Assembly: GCA_023014335.1 (NCBI GenBank)
Contig: JAECYW010000004.1
Location: forward strand, 2,604,001-2,668,000
Reading direction: 5' to 3'
Source of the DNA: Galerina marginata
Taxonomy: Eukaryota > Basidiomycota > Agaricomycetes > Agaricales > Galerinaceae
Length of the DNA stretch: 64,000 bases
Shown: positions 47,266 through 58,530 of the stretch, piece after piece
Position numbering within the stretch: the stretch's first letter is position 1
Layout of the letters: each line of letters opens with the position of its first letter
Program-made: the position numbers and the translations under genes
Notes under the pieces: model-generated
Databases searched by the model: none
What the model was told of the DNA's origin: nothing
What the model saw: the letters and a program-made list of their open reading frames with translations, nothing else

Positions 47266-47593
47266 GTGGCTGTGCAGAATACTTTGTGGCTGTGCATAAT
47301 GCCCTTTGAAAGGCCTGAATTTTACAAATTTTTTGACATTATTTTTGTGAGAATTGACCCAGTAATGACTGAGATACACTGAAAACAATATTTTGGTGTG
47401 GCTGTGAGACCTCCATCAGGACGGAGGTCTCACAGCCACATTGGAACCCTAACCCTAAAAAACAAAATCACCAATTTACCTTTAAAACATCAATTACTGG
47501 GTCAATTCTCACAAAATTAATGTCAAAAAAATTGTAAAATTCAGGCTTTTCAAATGGCATTATGCACAGCCACAAAGTATTCTGCACAGCCAC
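47266..47593. repeat. Nested palindrome of about 330 bp in L1
   Basis: Outer arms start GTGGCTGTGCAGAATAC and end with the complement. Inner arms share GCATAATGCC, TTGTGAGAATTGACCCAGTA and others. The centre is a second hairpin at 47398-47439 (GTGGCTGTGAGACCTCC ... CACAGCCAC). A CCCTAACCCTAAA stretch follows the centre. This is a foldback-like insertion or a palindrome formed inside L. Confidence 0.8.
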
Positions 47594-49491
47594 ATCAAAT
47601 TATTATTTTTAGTGTATTTTATTCATTACTCAGTCAATTCTTGCAAAAATGATATCAGAAAAATTGTAAAATTCAAGCCTTATAAATGTAGTACTTTTTG
47701 ATTACAAATATATTAATATCATGTGACCAGGTATTTTTTTATTATTGAGAAATAGCTTTTGGACCCAAGTCTCCAAATCAGTAGTGAGCCTGTAATATGC
47801 TCAAATCTGATTCAAATTGCACAAATTTAATATTAAAAAGACCAGAATATTTAGGGTAATTAAATAGCGGGATAACTATTTGCAAATATTTGGCTTTGTT
47901 TGTTTTATTCAAGAAATAAGTATTTTGCATCCATGAGTGGGAAAGCTCTGGAATGAGAACAAAATCTGTAAAATAAAAGATATTTTTTGGGGTCAAATAT
48001 ATTATACTATGTAATCTGGCAACTTTCTTGTTCAGAAAATGACAAAGATAGGAGTATAAATATATTATACCATCACAGTTTTCTGAATTCTGCTCAAAAT
48101 ATTGTGAAGTTTATACCATAAAATTTGGAAGTTCTTGACAATCCACTGCTTATATTTATACTGACAAATATTTGCAAATATTTGCAACATTCCTAAAATA
48201 CTTTAATTTAATATTTAAATTATTCATTTTGTTGTACTTGTAAATGCTGAGCCATAATTACAATTTCTTTAGGTCTTTAAATATTCCTTAATGTTTTTAA
48301 TCTACAAATTATCTTTAATAATGGGGTAGTTGATACTAAAAAGCCTATAAAGCCAACATTGATTTTTTGCATATTTAGCTTACTTTTAGCCAAACTGATA
48401 GTCCTGAATAGCATGTATATTTGGCATGATACTCTTCTTACAATATTATATGACTATTGAGTGGCTAAAATGAGTATATTGGGATATATTTATTAAATCA
48501 GTAATTAATTTTATCAATAAATACCAATCTACTGTATGATAAATTAGTCTGGCCTATTGATTATGTAAACTTATTGAAAAAAGAAAAAAAAATGATATAA
48601 AGAACTCGTATTTGCCATGCGCAGCAATGGCTGCTTTACAAGTAAGGAAAGCAGATAGGGGTACGATTTGAGTGGATTCAGGGTCGTCTAGCCTAAACGC
48701 AGGTTTTTTATTAGTAGCACAGCCACATCCAAGAACATTTAATATATTTTTGGACAGTTGACCAAATAGAGACTTGTCCATTTCATAAATTGCCCAAATG
48801 GACAACTGTCCAAGAATATGTCAAATGTTCTCGGATGTGGCTGTGCTACTAACAAAAAACCTGCGTTTAGGCTAGACGACCCTGAATCCCCTCAAATCGT
48901 ACTCCTATCTGCTTTCCTTATTGAGCTATTGTCCAAACAAAAAATCGTTATCAGGCTTCTCTGAGAAATTTTTGGCAGATGGGAAAATTTCCAAAAAAGG
49001 AAATATACCCTCAGATTAACGTAATCTATTTTTAGACCTTTCTAGCATTTAAATCACATTACTAGTTGCATTCCTCATTGAGATATAAGCACTTTAATAA
49101 TATTTAATAGATTAAGAAACTTATCAGAAATACTGCTAAGTACAGAACTGGCTGGATGACTAAGTCTTGCCATTTTGGGAATTTACACTGTTTTGGCTTT
49201 TTATATCATAAATGCAGTGGCTCTGAGGACTTATATTTATATTTGTTTGGATTTGAGGCCATAAAATTACATAAATGTGCGACAAGCATGTAAATAGAGG
49301 CAAATCCAAAGTCACATGATCTTATTTGATGCCATCAAACTGTAAACAACCAATACCATTATAGTATAAATGTATCATATAGCGTAAACGTCTTATAGAT
49401 GGACAATTGCCCAAAGGACAGTTGTCCGTTCTGATGCATGAAGCTTATTGGGCAACTGTCCATCCTGATGGCTTCATATGACAGCCATGGC

Positions 49492-51168
49492 TGAAAGCTT
49501 TCTTTAATTTCAACCAAGAATCCTCGTGTTCCGCTCTCCATTGCCATTTGGTTCCCTTTCGTAGTAGAGCATAGAGGGGCAGGCAAATGTCGGAGTAGTA
49601 TGGGATGAATGCTGAAAAATAGACGGTCATTCCCAAAAAAGATTGCAGTTCTGAAAGTTTTGACGGCCGTTGAAGCTCCAGAACCGCTTTGACTTTTTCT
49701 AGATGCGTGGAGAGCCCTAATCGTGAAACCTTATGCCCTAATAGTAGAATTGAACCGTAGAACAGATGACACTTAGTCGGCGATAACGTGATTCCTGATT
49801 CCTCGATGATCTTGAGGACTTTATCCAAATGTTTGATGTGGTCTTCGTAGGTTTTCGAATAGATCACTATGTCGTCAATATACACTAAGCAGAAGATCCA
49901 GAGGTAGGGCGAGAGTATCCCTTGCATTATCCGTTGGAAGATGGACGGGCCGTTCCGTAAGCCGAATGGCATTCGCTTGAATTGGAAAAGGCCTCGGTGA
50001 GTTCGGAACGCCGTTTTTTCTTTGTGCTCTTCATCCATTTCCAACTGTGTAAAGCCTGCTAGTGCATCTAGTGATGAGAGAACGTTCGCGCCTGCTAGGG
50101 AGCCCAGTATTTCCGATTGTCGGGGCAGAGGGAATTCATCCGGGATGGTCACCGCGTTGAGTTTCCTGTAGTCGACGCAGAACCTCGGTTTGCCGTTTCT
50201 GTAGGCTATTACTACTGGGGCGCCCCAGGGGCTTTTTGAAGGTTCGATTACTTCTAATTCGAACCACTTGTCCAGTTGTTCGTCTATCAGCTTCCTCTTC
50301 GCTGGCGAAGTGCCATACATCGGTAGCGCTATCGGCGTTTGTCCTGGACGAGTCCTGACTTCGACCTTACTTGGGTGTTGGCCCAGTCTGCCGTCGAATC
50401 CAAAGGCTTTCACATGCGACTTGAGCATGTTCCAAGCTTTTTCCTTCAGTTCTTCTGGGAGGTCTCCTACGTCGAGTAACTTTGTGATGTCCTCAGATGG
50501 GTAAACTGCCAAGTCCGGGAGCTCTGCTGTCTTAGGTCCTAGATCGTCGTCGACGTGTTCGTCTTCCTGTGGCTTTTGTTCTTCCGCTGGTTTGTCAGCC
50601 GATTCCTGTCGTATGTTCTCGTTGGTTTTGTCGGCCTGTTCTCTGATTATTCCGGCATATGCGTTAGCCCTTCCCATGAATGTTCGCCACTCCACGGATG
50701 ATCCAGGAGTGTCAAAGTATTCTTCTGGGTCTTTTAGGTATCCAATGATATCTCCTTTCCTGACCATTCTTGGCTTTGGTGAAGTGTTCGCTACTGGAAT
50801 GAAGGGGATTTTCGGGTCGAATAGTAAGTTCGGGGCGACAAGGAAAGCATCGGTTGACGAAATGATCAGATCGCGTTCAAAGAACCATTCTTTGTCCAAG
50901 TCTGCGTGACAAGTTACCGGGACTTTCTTGCATTCATCGGGTCTAATTTTAACGTCGCAGGAAGCCCGTAGGGTTAACTTTTCCTTTTCCGCTCTGAGTT
51001 TCTCTGCTCTTCATTTGTTCTTTCTTTTCCGATGTAATTTGTTCTTTTCGAAAGCCGCAGCCAGGTGAGCACTTTTTCGAAGGCGTTCGAAATCCTTAGT
51101 CTTCTCCGCAGCGCTAGCTTCGATTGAAAAGGGTGTCCCTCCAAAGTGTATTCTCTTGCCCTCTTCGA
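49492..51168 (-). pseudogene. Ty3/gypsy-2 protease-side region and reverse transcriptase
   Basis: On the minus strand: RIHFGGTPFSIEASA, a TGA at about 51015 (KRKNK stop RAEKL), then KEWFFERDLIISS, RT motifs (KPRFCVDYRKLN, FKRMPFGLRNGP, catalytic LVYIDDIVIYS) and the tether ending WLKLKKAF at 49497. The stop is in frame, so full-length translation would fail; from ATG 50899 the RT frame is open. The 5' third of the element (gag, 5' LTR) is missing, and N sits at the break. Confidence 0.88.
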
Positions 51169-54100
51169 CTTGGTCAGAGGCCATTGCTGCGCATGGCAAA
51201 AACAAGTTCTTACTTTCTAGGTGAGTCCGACTATAAATAAAGGTTAAATAAGTAAACTTGTAAAGCAGCCATTGCTGCGCATGGCAAATACGAGTTCTTT
51301 ATATCATTTTTTTTTCTTTTTTCAATAAGTTTACATAATCAATAGGCCAGACTAATTTATCATACAGTAGATTGGTATTTATTGATAAAATTAATTACTG
51401 ATTTAATAAATATATCCCAATATACTCATTTTAGCCACTCAATAGTCATATAATATTGTAAGAAGAGTATCATGCCAAATATACATGCTATTCAGGACTA
51501 TCAGTTTGGCTAAAAGTAAGCTAAATATGCAAAAAATCAATGTTGGCTTTATAGGCTTTTTAGTATCAACTACCCCATTATTAAAGATAATTTGTAGATT
51601 AAAAACATTAAGGAATATTTAAAGACCTAAAGAAATTGTAATTATGGCTCAGCATTTACAAGTACAACAAAATGAATAATTTAAATATTAAATTAAAGTA
51701 TTTTAGGAATGTTGCAAATATTTGCAAATATTTGTCAGTATAAATATAAGCAGTGGATTGTCAAGAACTTCCAAATTTTATGGTATAAACTTCACAATAT
51801 TTTGAGCAGAATTCAGAAAACTGTGATGGTATAATATATTTATACTCCTATCTTTGTCATTTTCTGAACAAGAAAGTTGCCAGATTACATAGTATAATAT
51901 ATTTGACCCCAAAAAATATCTTTTATTTTACAGATTTTGTTCTCATTCCAGAGCTTTCCCACTCATGGATGCAAAATACTTATTTCTTGAATAAAACAAA
52001 CAAAGCCAAATATTTGCAAATAGTTATCCCGCTATTTAATTACCCTAAATATTCTGGTCTTTTTAATATTAAATTTGTGCAATTTGAATCAGATTTGAGC
52101 ATATTACAGGCTCACTACTGATTTGGAGACTTGGGTCCAAAAGCTATTTCTCAATAATAAAAAAATACCTGGTCACATGATATTAATATATTTGTAATCA
52201 AAAAGTACTACATTTATAAGGCTTGAATTTTACAATTTTTCTGATATCATTTTTGCAAGAATTGACTGAGTAATGAATAAAATACACTAAAAATAATAAT
52301 TTGATGTGGCTGTGCAGAATACTTTGTGGCTGTGCATAATGCCATTTGAAAAGCCTGAATTTTACAATTTTTTTGACATTAATTTTGTGAGAATTGACCC
52401 AGTAATTGATGTTTTAAAGGTAAATTGGTGATTTTGTTTTTTAGGGTTAGGGTTCCAATGTGGCTGTGAGACCTCCGTCCTGATGGAGGTCTCACAGCCA
52501 CACCAAAATATTGTTTTCAGTGTATCTCAGTCATTACTGGGTCAATTCTCACAAAAATAATGTCAAAAAATTTGTAAAATTCAGGCCTTTCAAAGGGCAT
52601 TATGCACAGCCACAAAGTATTCTGCACAGCCACAATCAAATCACTACACCTTATGTTATTCACTGTATTGAGCTGAGTTTTTCATGGATTTCTTTAAAAT
52701 AAAATGTATAAAAAGCAAAAAATTCAGGGCTATAGAATGGTGGTCTGTGAGCAAAGGTCACATGACTGCAAAATTGCAAAATTTGGAGATTTTGATATTT
52801 TAATCATTTAAAGTAAAGGAATTTGGTAATTTAAGAAAGTTAAAGACTTTGGTGGATGGCTATATACCTATAAATATTGATCTCTGGGTTCAATAACAGT
52901 AAAAGTGCATTTTTTGAGTGATTTGACTTCTTTTTCATGTGATTTCTGCAATCTGAGCCACTTTTATCATGTTTAAGACATTTGGGAAATGATTTCAAAC
53001 TCAAATGCACCAAATCTTTTACCAGAGCAATGTTTTTTAACCAAGTGAGGGGAAAGTAGAAGAACATAAAGCAGAGCACTACAATTATATGCATTTCCCA
53101 ATATATTACCTAATTTGATGGATTTTTTTCAACTTTTTGTCTATTGATATGAAACTATCTGATTTTCCCCTTTTATTGGTGTTAGAATCATTGGATTTGA
53201 TTGAAAAATCAGTGAGATATGGCTAAAATACAAAATAAACCTAACCTTAGGTGTTATTTGGTGGCTGTGAGGCCTCCGTCGCGACGGAGCTTTCACAGCC
53301 ACATTGGAACCTTAACCCTAAAAAAACAAAATCACATGACACATTTCACACTGTCATAAACTGCCAGCTCATCGCTTCTTTCTTCTTTACCAGCATGCCA
53401 GTTGTCCCGGATAGGATGATAGTGTACCTCTCTTGAGAGGACTACCATGGTATGCTGGTCAAGGTATCCTACTAACTGTTGTTTCTCTTTCTCTAGGTTT
53501 CTTTTGCCTTAGTTCTAGGCTATACCAGTGCTTTGCTGGCGCTTTTTGTGGCCTTTTACATGGTTTGTTGTCTTTGTTGTGTCTTCTATGTAGTTATAGG
53601 CAGAATTTAGTAGAGAAACCTAAGTTTTAAGTACTTTTACAGGTAAATAACTTCTTTTCCTGGTATAACATATTAGTTGATTGTTTATAGGCTAGAATAG
53701 GGTTTCTGGTGTACCTCTCTAGTGTTTTTTGTAGACTAGAGTATTCTAAGCAGTCTATAGTAGTTAGTTTAGGACTTATATTTGCTTTGCAAAAAAATAC
53801 TAGCCATAGTGGTCAGTAGCGCAGCACAAAAGATCTAACCCTAACTTAGGTTTTTAGACACAAAAGCTAAAAATAGCCCATAGCAACGCGCATCACACAA
53901 CCATTCTCACTGTCAAAAAAAATTCCCACTATTACAAAATTTGTAGACTTATAATTCAGGGTCAGTCACAAAAAATGAAGCAGTGGGAGAATTTCCATCG
54001 TTCGCGTTAGAAACCATATCCTTCAGCTATCAAGTGTGGAAAACGAGTTCTTTTACTACGTAAGAACTCGTAATATTACATAGTCCGTTCAAATCTGAAG

Positions 54101-55259
54101 CTATTAGGATGTTCTTATACTCAAAAAAAGCAGAAAAATGAGGCGGATCTAACAAGCCTAAAACGGCCTGGTCACGTGACCAGGAAGGCCCTGATTTTTA
54201 CAATTTTTTTGATACCAAGATCATAAAAATTGGCCCAGTAATGGCTGAGATACAGAAACCATGCAGGGTCACTATAGCAGTGGGAGAATTTCCAACCATT
54301 GCGTTAGGAATGTTTTCTGCCTGCTATGCAGGCCGGAAAACAAGTTCTTTTACTACGTAAGAACTTGTAACAAGATTAATTAATTGACTACAATAAGAAC
54401 TTGTAATAAGATTAGTTCATACGTCACTTAGTTTTTATCAGATTTCCTTGAAATAAAGTGTGTAATTATCAGAAAAATTAGGGCTAAACGATGGTGTCAC
54501 ATGCGTATTGTCACATGTTTATGTGACTTACCAAATGCGGAATATTGTTGAAAACACAGTAAATAAGCTATATTGAGAGATTTTAAAGACATTAAAATGA
54601 AATAAAAATACTGATAATGTTTTTTTTACCTAAGAGATGGTCTGTGCACACATATCACATGACATATCCCTGAGAATATTTTGGTCCAAGTTGGTGCATT
54701 ACCAAATCCAAGGCAATTGCACAAAGTCCTGCTGTGAGTTTGATTATGTAAGCTTCTAGAACATTATTTCCATGTTATTTGGTCATGTTTTGCAATGTTT
54801 GGTCTGCCTTTTATGGGTTATCCAGTCAGTTTAACACCAATTTTCGGATTTTCACCAAGTTGAGCTGACTGTTTGCCTGATTTGGACACCATGACATCAT
54901 TGCAAAACATATGTAAATATTTGTACATTATTCTAGATTGGTCTGGGCAACACATTTTAGCATATTTAGCTCACTGAAATCTGTTTTAAGTGTAAATTCA
55001 CACAAATTTGCGCTTTTTGGGTCGTGTGAGCAGGTCACATGACCTAATCAACCCTGGATAAACATGCCACATGAAAGCCCTGATTTTTACGATTTTTTTG
55101 ATACCAAGATCATAAAAATTGGCCCAGTAATGGCTGAGATACAGAAACCATGCAGGGTCACTATAGCAGTGGGAGAATTTCCAACCATTGCGTTAGGAAT
55201 GTTTTCTGCCTGCTATGCAGGCCGGAAAACAAGTTCTTTTACTACGTAAGAACTTGTAA
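51169..55259 (-). mobile_element. Non-autonomous Helentron N (n = 1), split by L2
   Basis: The 3' end CTTGGTCAGAGG is at 51169 and the 5' end ...AACTTGTAA at 55259. Palindromes at 54340 and 55229 lie 889 bp apart. Without L2 (51257-54073) the element is 88 + 1,186 = 1,274 bp, the same length and unit size as element C, so the two are sister copies. The left flank is the gypsy-2 frame (A), the right flank T but non-gypsy. Confidence 0.88.
51257..54073 (-). mobile_element. Non-autonomous Helentron L2 (2,817 bp), inverted copy of L1
   Basis: It begins CTTGTAAAGCAGCCATTGCT and ends ...GAACTCGTAA at 54073. It has the same length as L1 and is its reverse complement with very few differences (for example GCGCG vs GCGCA near 53888). 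It inserted inside Helentron N at AAGTAAA/TATTACATAG, which other family members show uninterrupted, so again A/T with no duplication. Confidence 0.92.
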
Positions 55260-56150
55260 TATTGCTGACCAATAGTAGTCTTCATAACTTCAATTGTGTG
55301 CTTTGTCATCATTAAACAATCTATCATACTATTTTAATCAATTCATCCAGGGTACAACTGGATGTAATTTTTGCAGATTACAAATTTTGACCACTCTGTG
55401 TATAAGAGCCAGACTTGAAGGGTGCCATCAAGACTAAAGGAAGAATTCAAGGATTAAACTGCAGACTGAGGTGTGAGACCCAAGAATATAAGTCAAGCTC
55501 TTTGGTTGGGAAAGAGTCTAACATTGTAAGCCAAAGTTAACTTATTCCAATTCAGATCTTGGTGTACCCAAGCCAAAATATCCAAATAGCATAAGTAGCC
55601 TCAGTTTTGACAGCTTGGGCCGCTTGTATGTGGCTGTGCTATTAATAAAAAATGTGTGGCCAAGCTATCTGACTGTGAATTCATCCAAATGTTGTGCCTA
55701 GCTATGTTTCCCACAGAGAAAAATCCAAAAATCCAAAAAAAAGCCAGCAATGGGAAATTTTTGGCTGATGAGAAAATTTCCCAAAGAGGAAAGAGAGTCT
55801 CAAAAGAATGTAAACTATTTTTAGACTATACTACAATTTAAATCACATGACAAGCTACCTTTCTCATTAAGATATAAACTTTTTATGTTAATTAATAAAT
55901 TAAAGCATTAGCATAAATGCTGCTAAGTCCAAAATTAGATAACTGACTAAATGCTGCCATTATAGGCAACTGTGTTTTGATTGTCTTTTTTATCATGGAT
56001 GTCATTATCACGGCCTGAAAGCCTTTATTTATATTGGTTTATATTAATCATAAAGCTTGGGAACTATTTTTAGAACTGATCTTATTTGGCTAATTTCTCG
56101 ATATAAAAAACCAGTGATTATATAATCTATATTGGTCTATAAATAGAAAG
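55260..56150. other. Unassigned AT-rich interior, right side of the large TIR element
   Basis: Non-coding. The phrase GGCTGATGAGAAAATTTCCC at 55760-55780 resembles foldback element M and 32680. GTGGCTGTGCTATTAAT at about 55629 is a single GTGGCTGTG arm. Confidence 0.45.
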
Positions 56151-57527
56151 CAAGAAATTTTCAAAATTTCAATCTAAAAATAGAAATAGTTTTAAAAACC
56201 AATTTTGGAGATCATTGTAAAATAGGCTCACTTTCTAAAAAAGGAATTTCAGGGTCAAAATTTAAAAATAGAACTTGTTCTAAATATAGATGTATCAGGA
56301 TTTAGCTCTAAAAATAGAAAAGTTAAATGTATTTTCTAGATCATTTGCTGTAGGATAAAAATAGTTCATAAATTTAAGTTAATCTATAAATAGAACCAGT
56401 GCCAAAATGGCATTTTCAGGTCAGGGTCTATAAATAGAAAATGTAGGGCCATTTTTTCTGATCTGGAATCTGTCAGTATCATGTGACTTGGCATCTTAGT
56501 TGCCAAGAAATACACAAAAATACACGTTTAAACATGCCTCTTTATGTAATTTGACTATAACTTGCCCAGTTTTTATCCAATTGCCATAATTTAAATATCA
56601 GAAAATTCAGAAAATTCAGACCTACAATATGACATTAAATTTGATAGATATTACCTTTAAAATTGCTTGGTTTTGTATCCTTTCTATGACTTGTAGATGA
56701 CTTGTGATAACTTGTGGTGACTTGGTTGATGTCCTGATGAGCTGAATTTTATTTGCAAGTGACTTGCAGTAACATGGCTGAAGCTGCAGAAAATTCATCA
56801 TATCCTTTTTATGACTTGCAGATGACGCAGATGACTTACAATGACTTGACTGATGCTGTAGAATTGTTGTGACTAGGTTAATGCTCTGGTGACTTGCTTT
56901 AAACTTTAACATCTCTTTTATAGTCTACTAGACTGTAGTGAATTCATCATATTTGGCAAATATATATATATATTGATATTTCTGCTTTCCGGGGAGTGCT
57001 TTTACTAAATAGCACTCTCATGGATCTCAGTTCTGCTTTCTGGCTGGCCTGAAATTGCAAAATATATTTTATGGCTGGAAGATTTGATGACATTGGATTG
57101 CTTCAATCTTTTGGCAATAGATAGTACTCTACATTGCATCTCAAGATCTTTTTATAGATCCCTGCTATCTATCCTGGATGGCCCGCTAGCCCAGATTTAA
57201 TATTTGGGAAAAAAGACCCCTGGCACCCCTCATTTTATAATAATTTACAAATTGTTGTTATCTTTCAAACAAATTGTTTGAACTTTGCATTTTTATTTCA
57301 AATTACAAGTTTTATATTTCAACTTGTTTATAAATTATGCTTTTGTTTTTGATATTTTTCAGAAATTTTCAACTAATACGTCTAGGGTTACAACAATTAT
57401 TAACAATTTTATTTTTTGTTGGCAGAGTTTTTATTTTAGTTTTTTGTTGTGCAGGGCCTCCATTAGGTTGGTTGTTTACATATAATGTACCTACCTTCCA
57501 GGTACCTGGTCGGGGGCCACTGAAGTG
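56151..57527. repeat. Right arm of the large TIR element
   Basis: Reverse complement of about 30942-32400, including GACCCCTGGCACCCC (about 57215) and the terminus ending CACTGAAGTG at 57527. The inner limit is approximate. Small differences between the arms show they have started to diverge. Confidence 0.8.
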
Positions 57528-57535
57528 AAACAAAG

Positions 57536-57676
57536 CGGAAGGCTGTTTCAAAGGTTTGCGAGGGCAAGAGAGCTTTGGAGTTTGGGGAGGAGATCCACTC
57601 GGATGTTTGGGGGCCTGCCAACGTCAATACTCTTGGCGGACAGCAATATTTTGTCAGTTTCACAGATGATAACACA
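57536..57676 (+). pseudogene. Captured copia fragment, part 3 (start of integrase)
   Basis: It continues AKTK with RKAVSKVCEGKRALEFGEE, IHSDVWGP and VSFTDD, the first catalytic Asp region of copia integrase, and stops at AACACA (57676), where the second K-type 3' terminus starts. In the donor-like copy the frame goes on with TRWT. Confidence 0.82.
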
Positions 57677-57730
57677 ATAAAAACAAAAAGAACTCATATT
57701 TGCCATGCGCAGCAATGGCTGCTTCACAAG
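57677..57730 (+). other. Second K-type 3' terminus closing the composite
   Basis: ATAAAAACAAAAAGAACTCA, hairpin GCCATGCGCAGCAATGGC and end TGCTTCACAAG. It differs from the terminus at 30117 by one base in the hairpin (GCCAT vs GCTAT), so it came from another family copy or was copied with a change. Confidence 0.8.
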
Positions 57731-57836
57731 TGATTTGACTGTGCTGAACACCTTGATTTGTTGGCATATACATACAAATAATGATCTCAGAATTTAATAT
57801 TATCCAAATTATTTGTTTTTCGATGTAATTGACTTT
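57731..57836. other. Right-hand host of the composite
   Basis: TTGGCATATACATACAAATA and TGATCTCAG align with TGGCTATATACCTATAAATA and TGATCTCTG inside L2 (about 52855-52890), continuing from the host sequence before 28477. Confidence 0.55.
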
Positions 57837-58443
57837 TTATGAGTCTTTGATTTATCAAAGACTCATTCTTTATAAACCCAGAACTTAGTTGAAAATTTCA
57901 TTAATTGATTGATTGATCATTCAATACTGCAGAAAAAAATTTCCCAAAAAGGAAAATTTTGACCAAATGATTGATTTAGGTCTTTTGACCAGAAATCTGA
58001 AAAAATCATGTGACTAGCTCTTCCTGTTCCTGAGATATTGACCTTTTAACTCCAAAAATCACAAAAATGCCAGCCTTTTTCAAGTTTTTTGCATTTTTCT
58101 CAATAAGGAAGGCAGCTAATCACATGTTTTTTAACAGATTCAGAGTCCTCAAATCATTCCCCATAGTTTTGTTTTTTTTCTCCTGAAATGGGAATTGCCA
58201 AATTCAGTAGCTTGTTCTCACTCTATATAACAAGTTGAACTTTGAAACTTCTTTCTTTTTTTCCTTCATCACAAATGCTGCTATTGACTTGGTTTTTCTT
58301 GCTATGTTCTCTGACTACTCTCTACTATTATTTAGGATACTCTTCCAGCCTCCAAGGTGTTTGGTTGTGCTATTAACTTTTGACCTTTTGAAATTGAAAA
58401 GGACTCATATATGCCATGCGGAGCAATGGCCCACACCCCCAAG
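57837..58443 (+). mobile_element. Non-autonomous Helentron Q, second family
   Basis: 5' end TTATGAGTCTTTGATTTATC with a palindrome closing at GACTCATTC. 3' arm AAAGGACTCAT, hairpin GCCATGCGGAGCAATGGC and end CACACCCCCAAG at 58443. 607 bp, no ORF of note. The left flank is T rather than A, the right flank T. Confidence 0.82.
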
Positions 58444-58530
58444 TATTTCTATTACTTAAACCAAGTTTATCATATTTCAAAAATGTGGAAAATAATTTTA
58501 AACTCAGGAACAGGAAACATTTATTCCTCA

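Larger units (their letters stand above)
45826..48642 (+). mobile_element. Non-autonomous Helentron L1 (2,817 bp)
   Basis: 5' arm ACGAGTTCTTACG, 3' arm AAGAACTCGT, hairpin GCCATGCGCAGCAATGGC, end TGCTTTACAAG at 48642. The host reads AATAGCTCAA + TAAGGAAAGC; the opposite arm of M (about 48905-48935) shows the same sequence uninterrupted, proving A/T insertion without duplication. It contains GTGGCTGTG hairpins and the CAAAGCAC motif but no transposition gene. L2 is its inverted near-identical copy of equal length. Confidence 0.9.
45558..49491. mobile_element. Foldback element M (contains L1)
   Basis: It sits in gypsy-2 pol between KLKKAF and KLTAIGEA, with TGAAA at both borders (45553-45557 and 49492-49496), a likely 5-bp target duplication. 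Near the ends are inverted segments, CATGCATCAGAAGGGACAAC and GTTGTCCGTTCTGATGCATG. Farther in, long inverted arms meet near 48790 (ATCCAAGAACATTT ... and GTTCTCGGATGTGGCTGTGC). The outer ends do not match well. No ORF. A native length of about 1.1 kb remains after removing L1. Superfamily unknown. Confidence 0.6.
30942..57527. mobile_element. Large TIR element with 8-bp target duplication, filled with nested insertions
   Basis: The two ends are CACTTCAGTGGCCCCCGACC and its reverse complement, flanked by AAACAAAG on both sides (30934-30941 and 57528-57535). The uninterrupted site CCAAAACAAAGCGGAAGG is present in the inverted copia locus near 62516. The 8-bp duplication suggests the hAT superfamily, though no transposase is visible and the end does not begin with a canonical CAG. 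Most of the 26.6 kb is later insertions: Helentrons V, P, N, L1 and L2, a gypsy and a foldback element. The native part is probably only the arms and about 2 kb of unassigned AT-rich sequence. Confidence 0.75.
28477..57730 (+). mobile_element. Composite Helentron K1 carrying a captured copia fragment
   Basis: It starts TTATGAGTTCTTATG at 28477. A first 3' terminus lies at 30117 and a second at 57730; between them is a Ty1/copia integrase-region fragment (now holding later insertions). The outer flanks GGAAATTGA and TGATTTGACTG rejoin as a sequence that aligns with the uninterrupted inside of L2 (about 52822-52890), so the whole span behaves as one transposed unit. The donor-like locus, K in a longer copia, is at 61143-64000 on the other strand. 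Confidence 0.72.

Noticed and set aside
47440..47460. CCCTAACCCTAAA as an interstitial telomere
   Set aside because: Only two copies, beside a palindrome inside a transposon; far too short to be telomere-derived with confidence.
46269..53630. Short ORFs in L1/L2 (60-84 aa)
   Set aside because: They overlap hairpins and minisatellites, show AT-driven composition and no family resemblance; they are duplicated only because L is duplicated.
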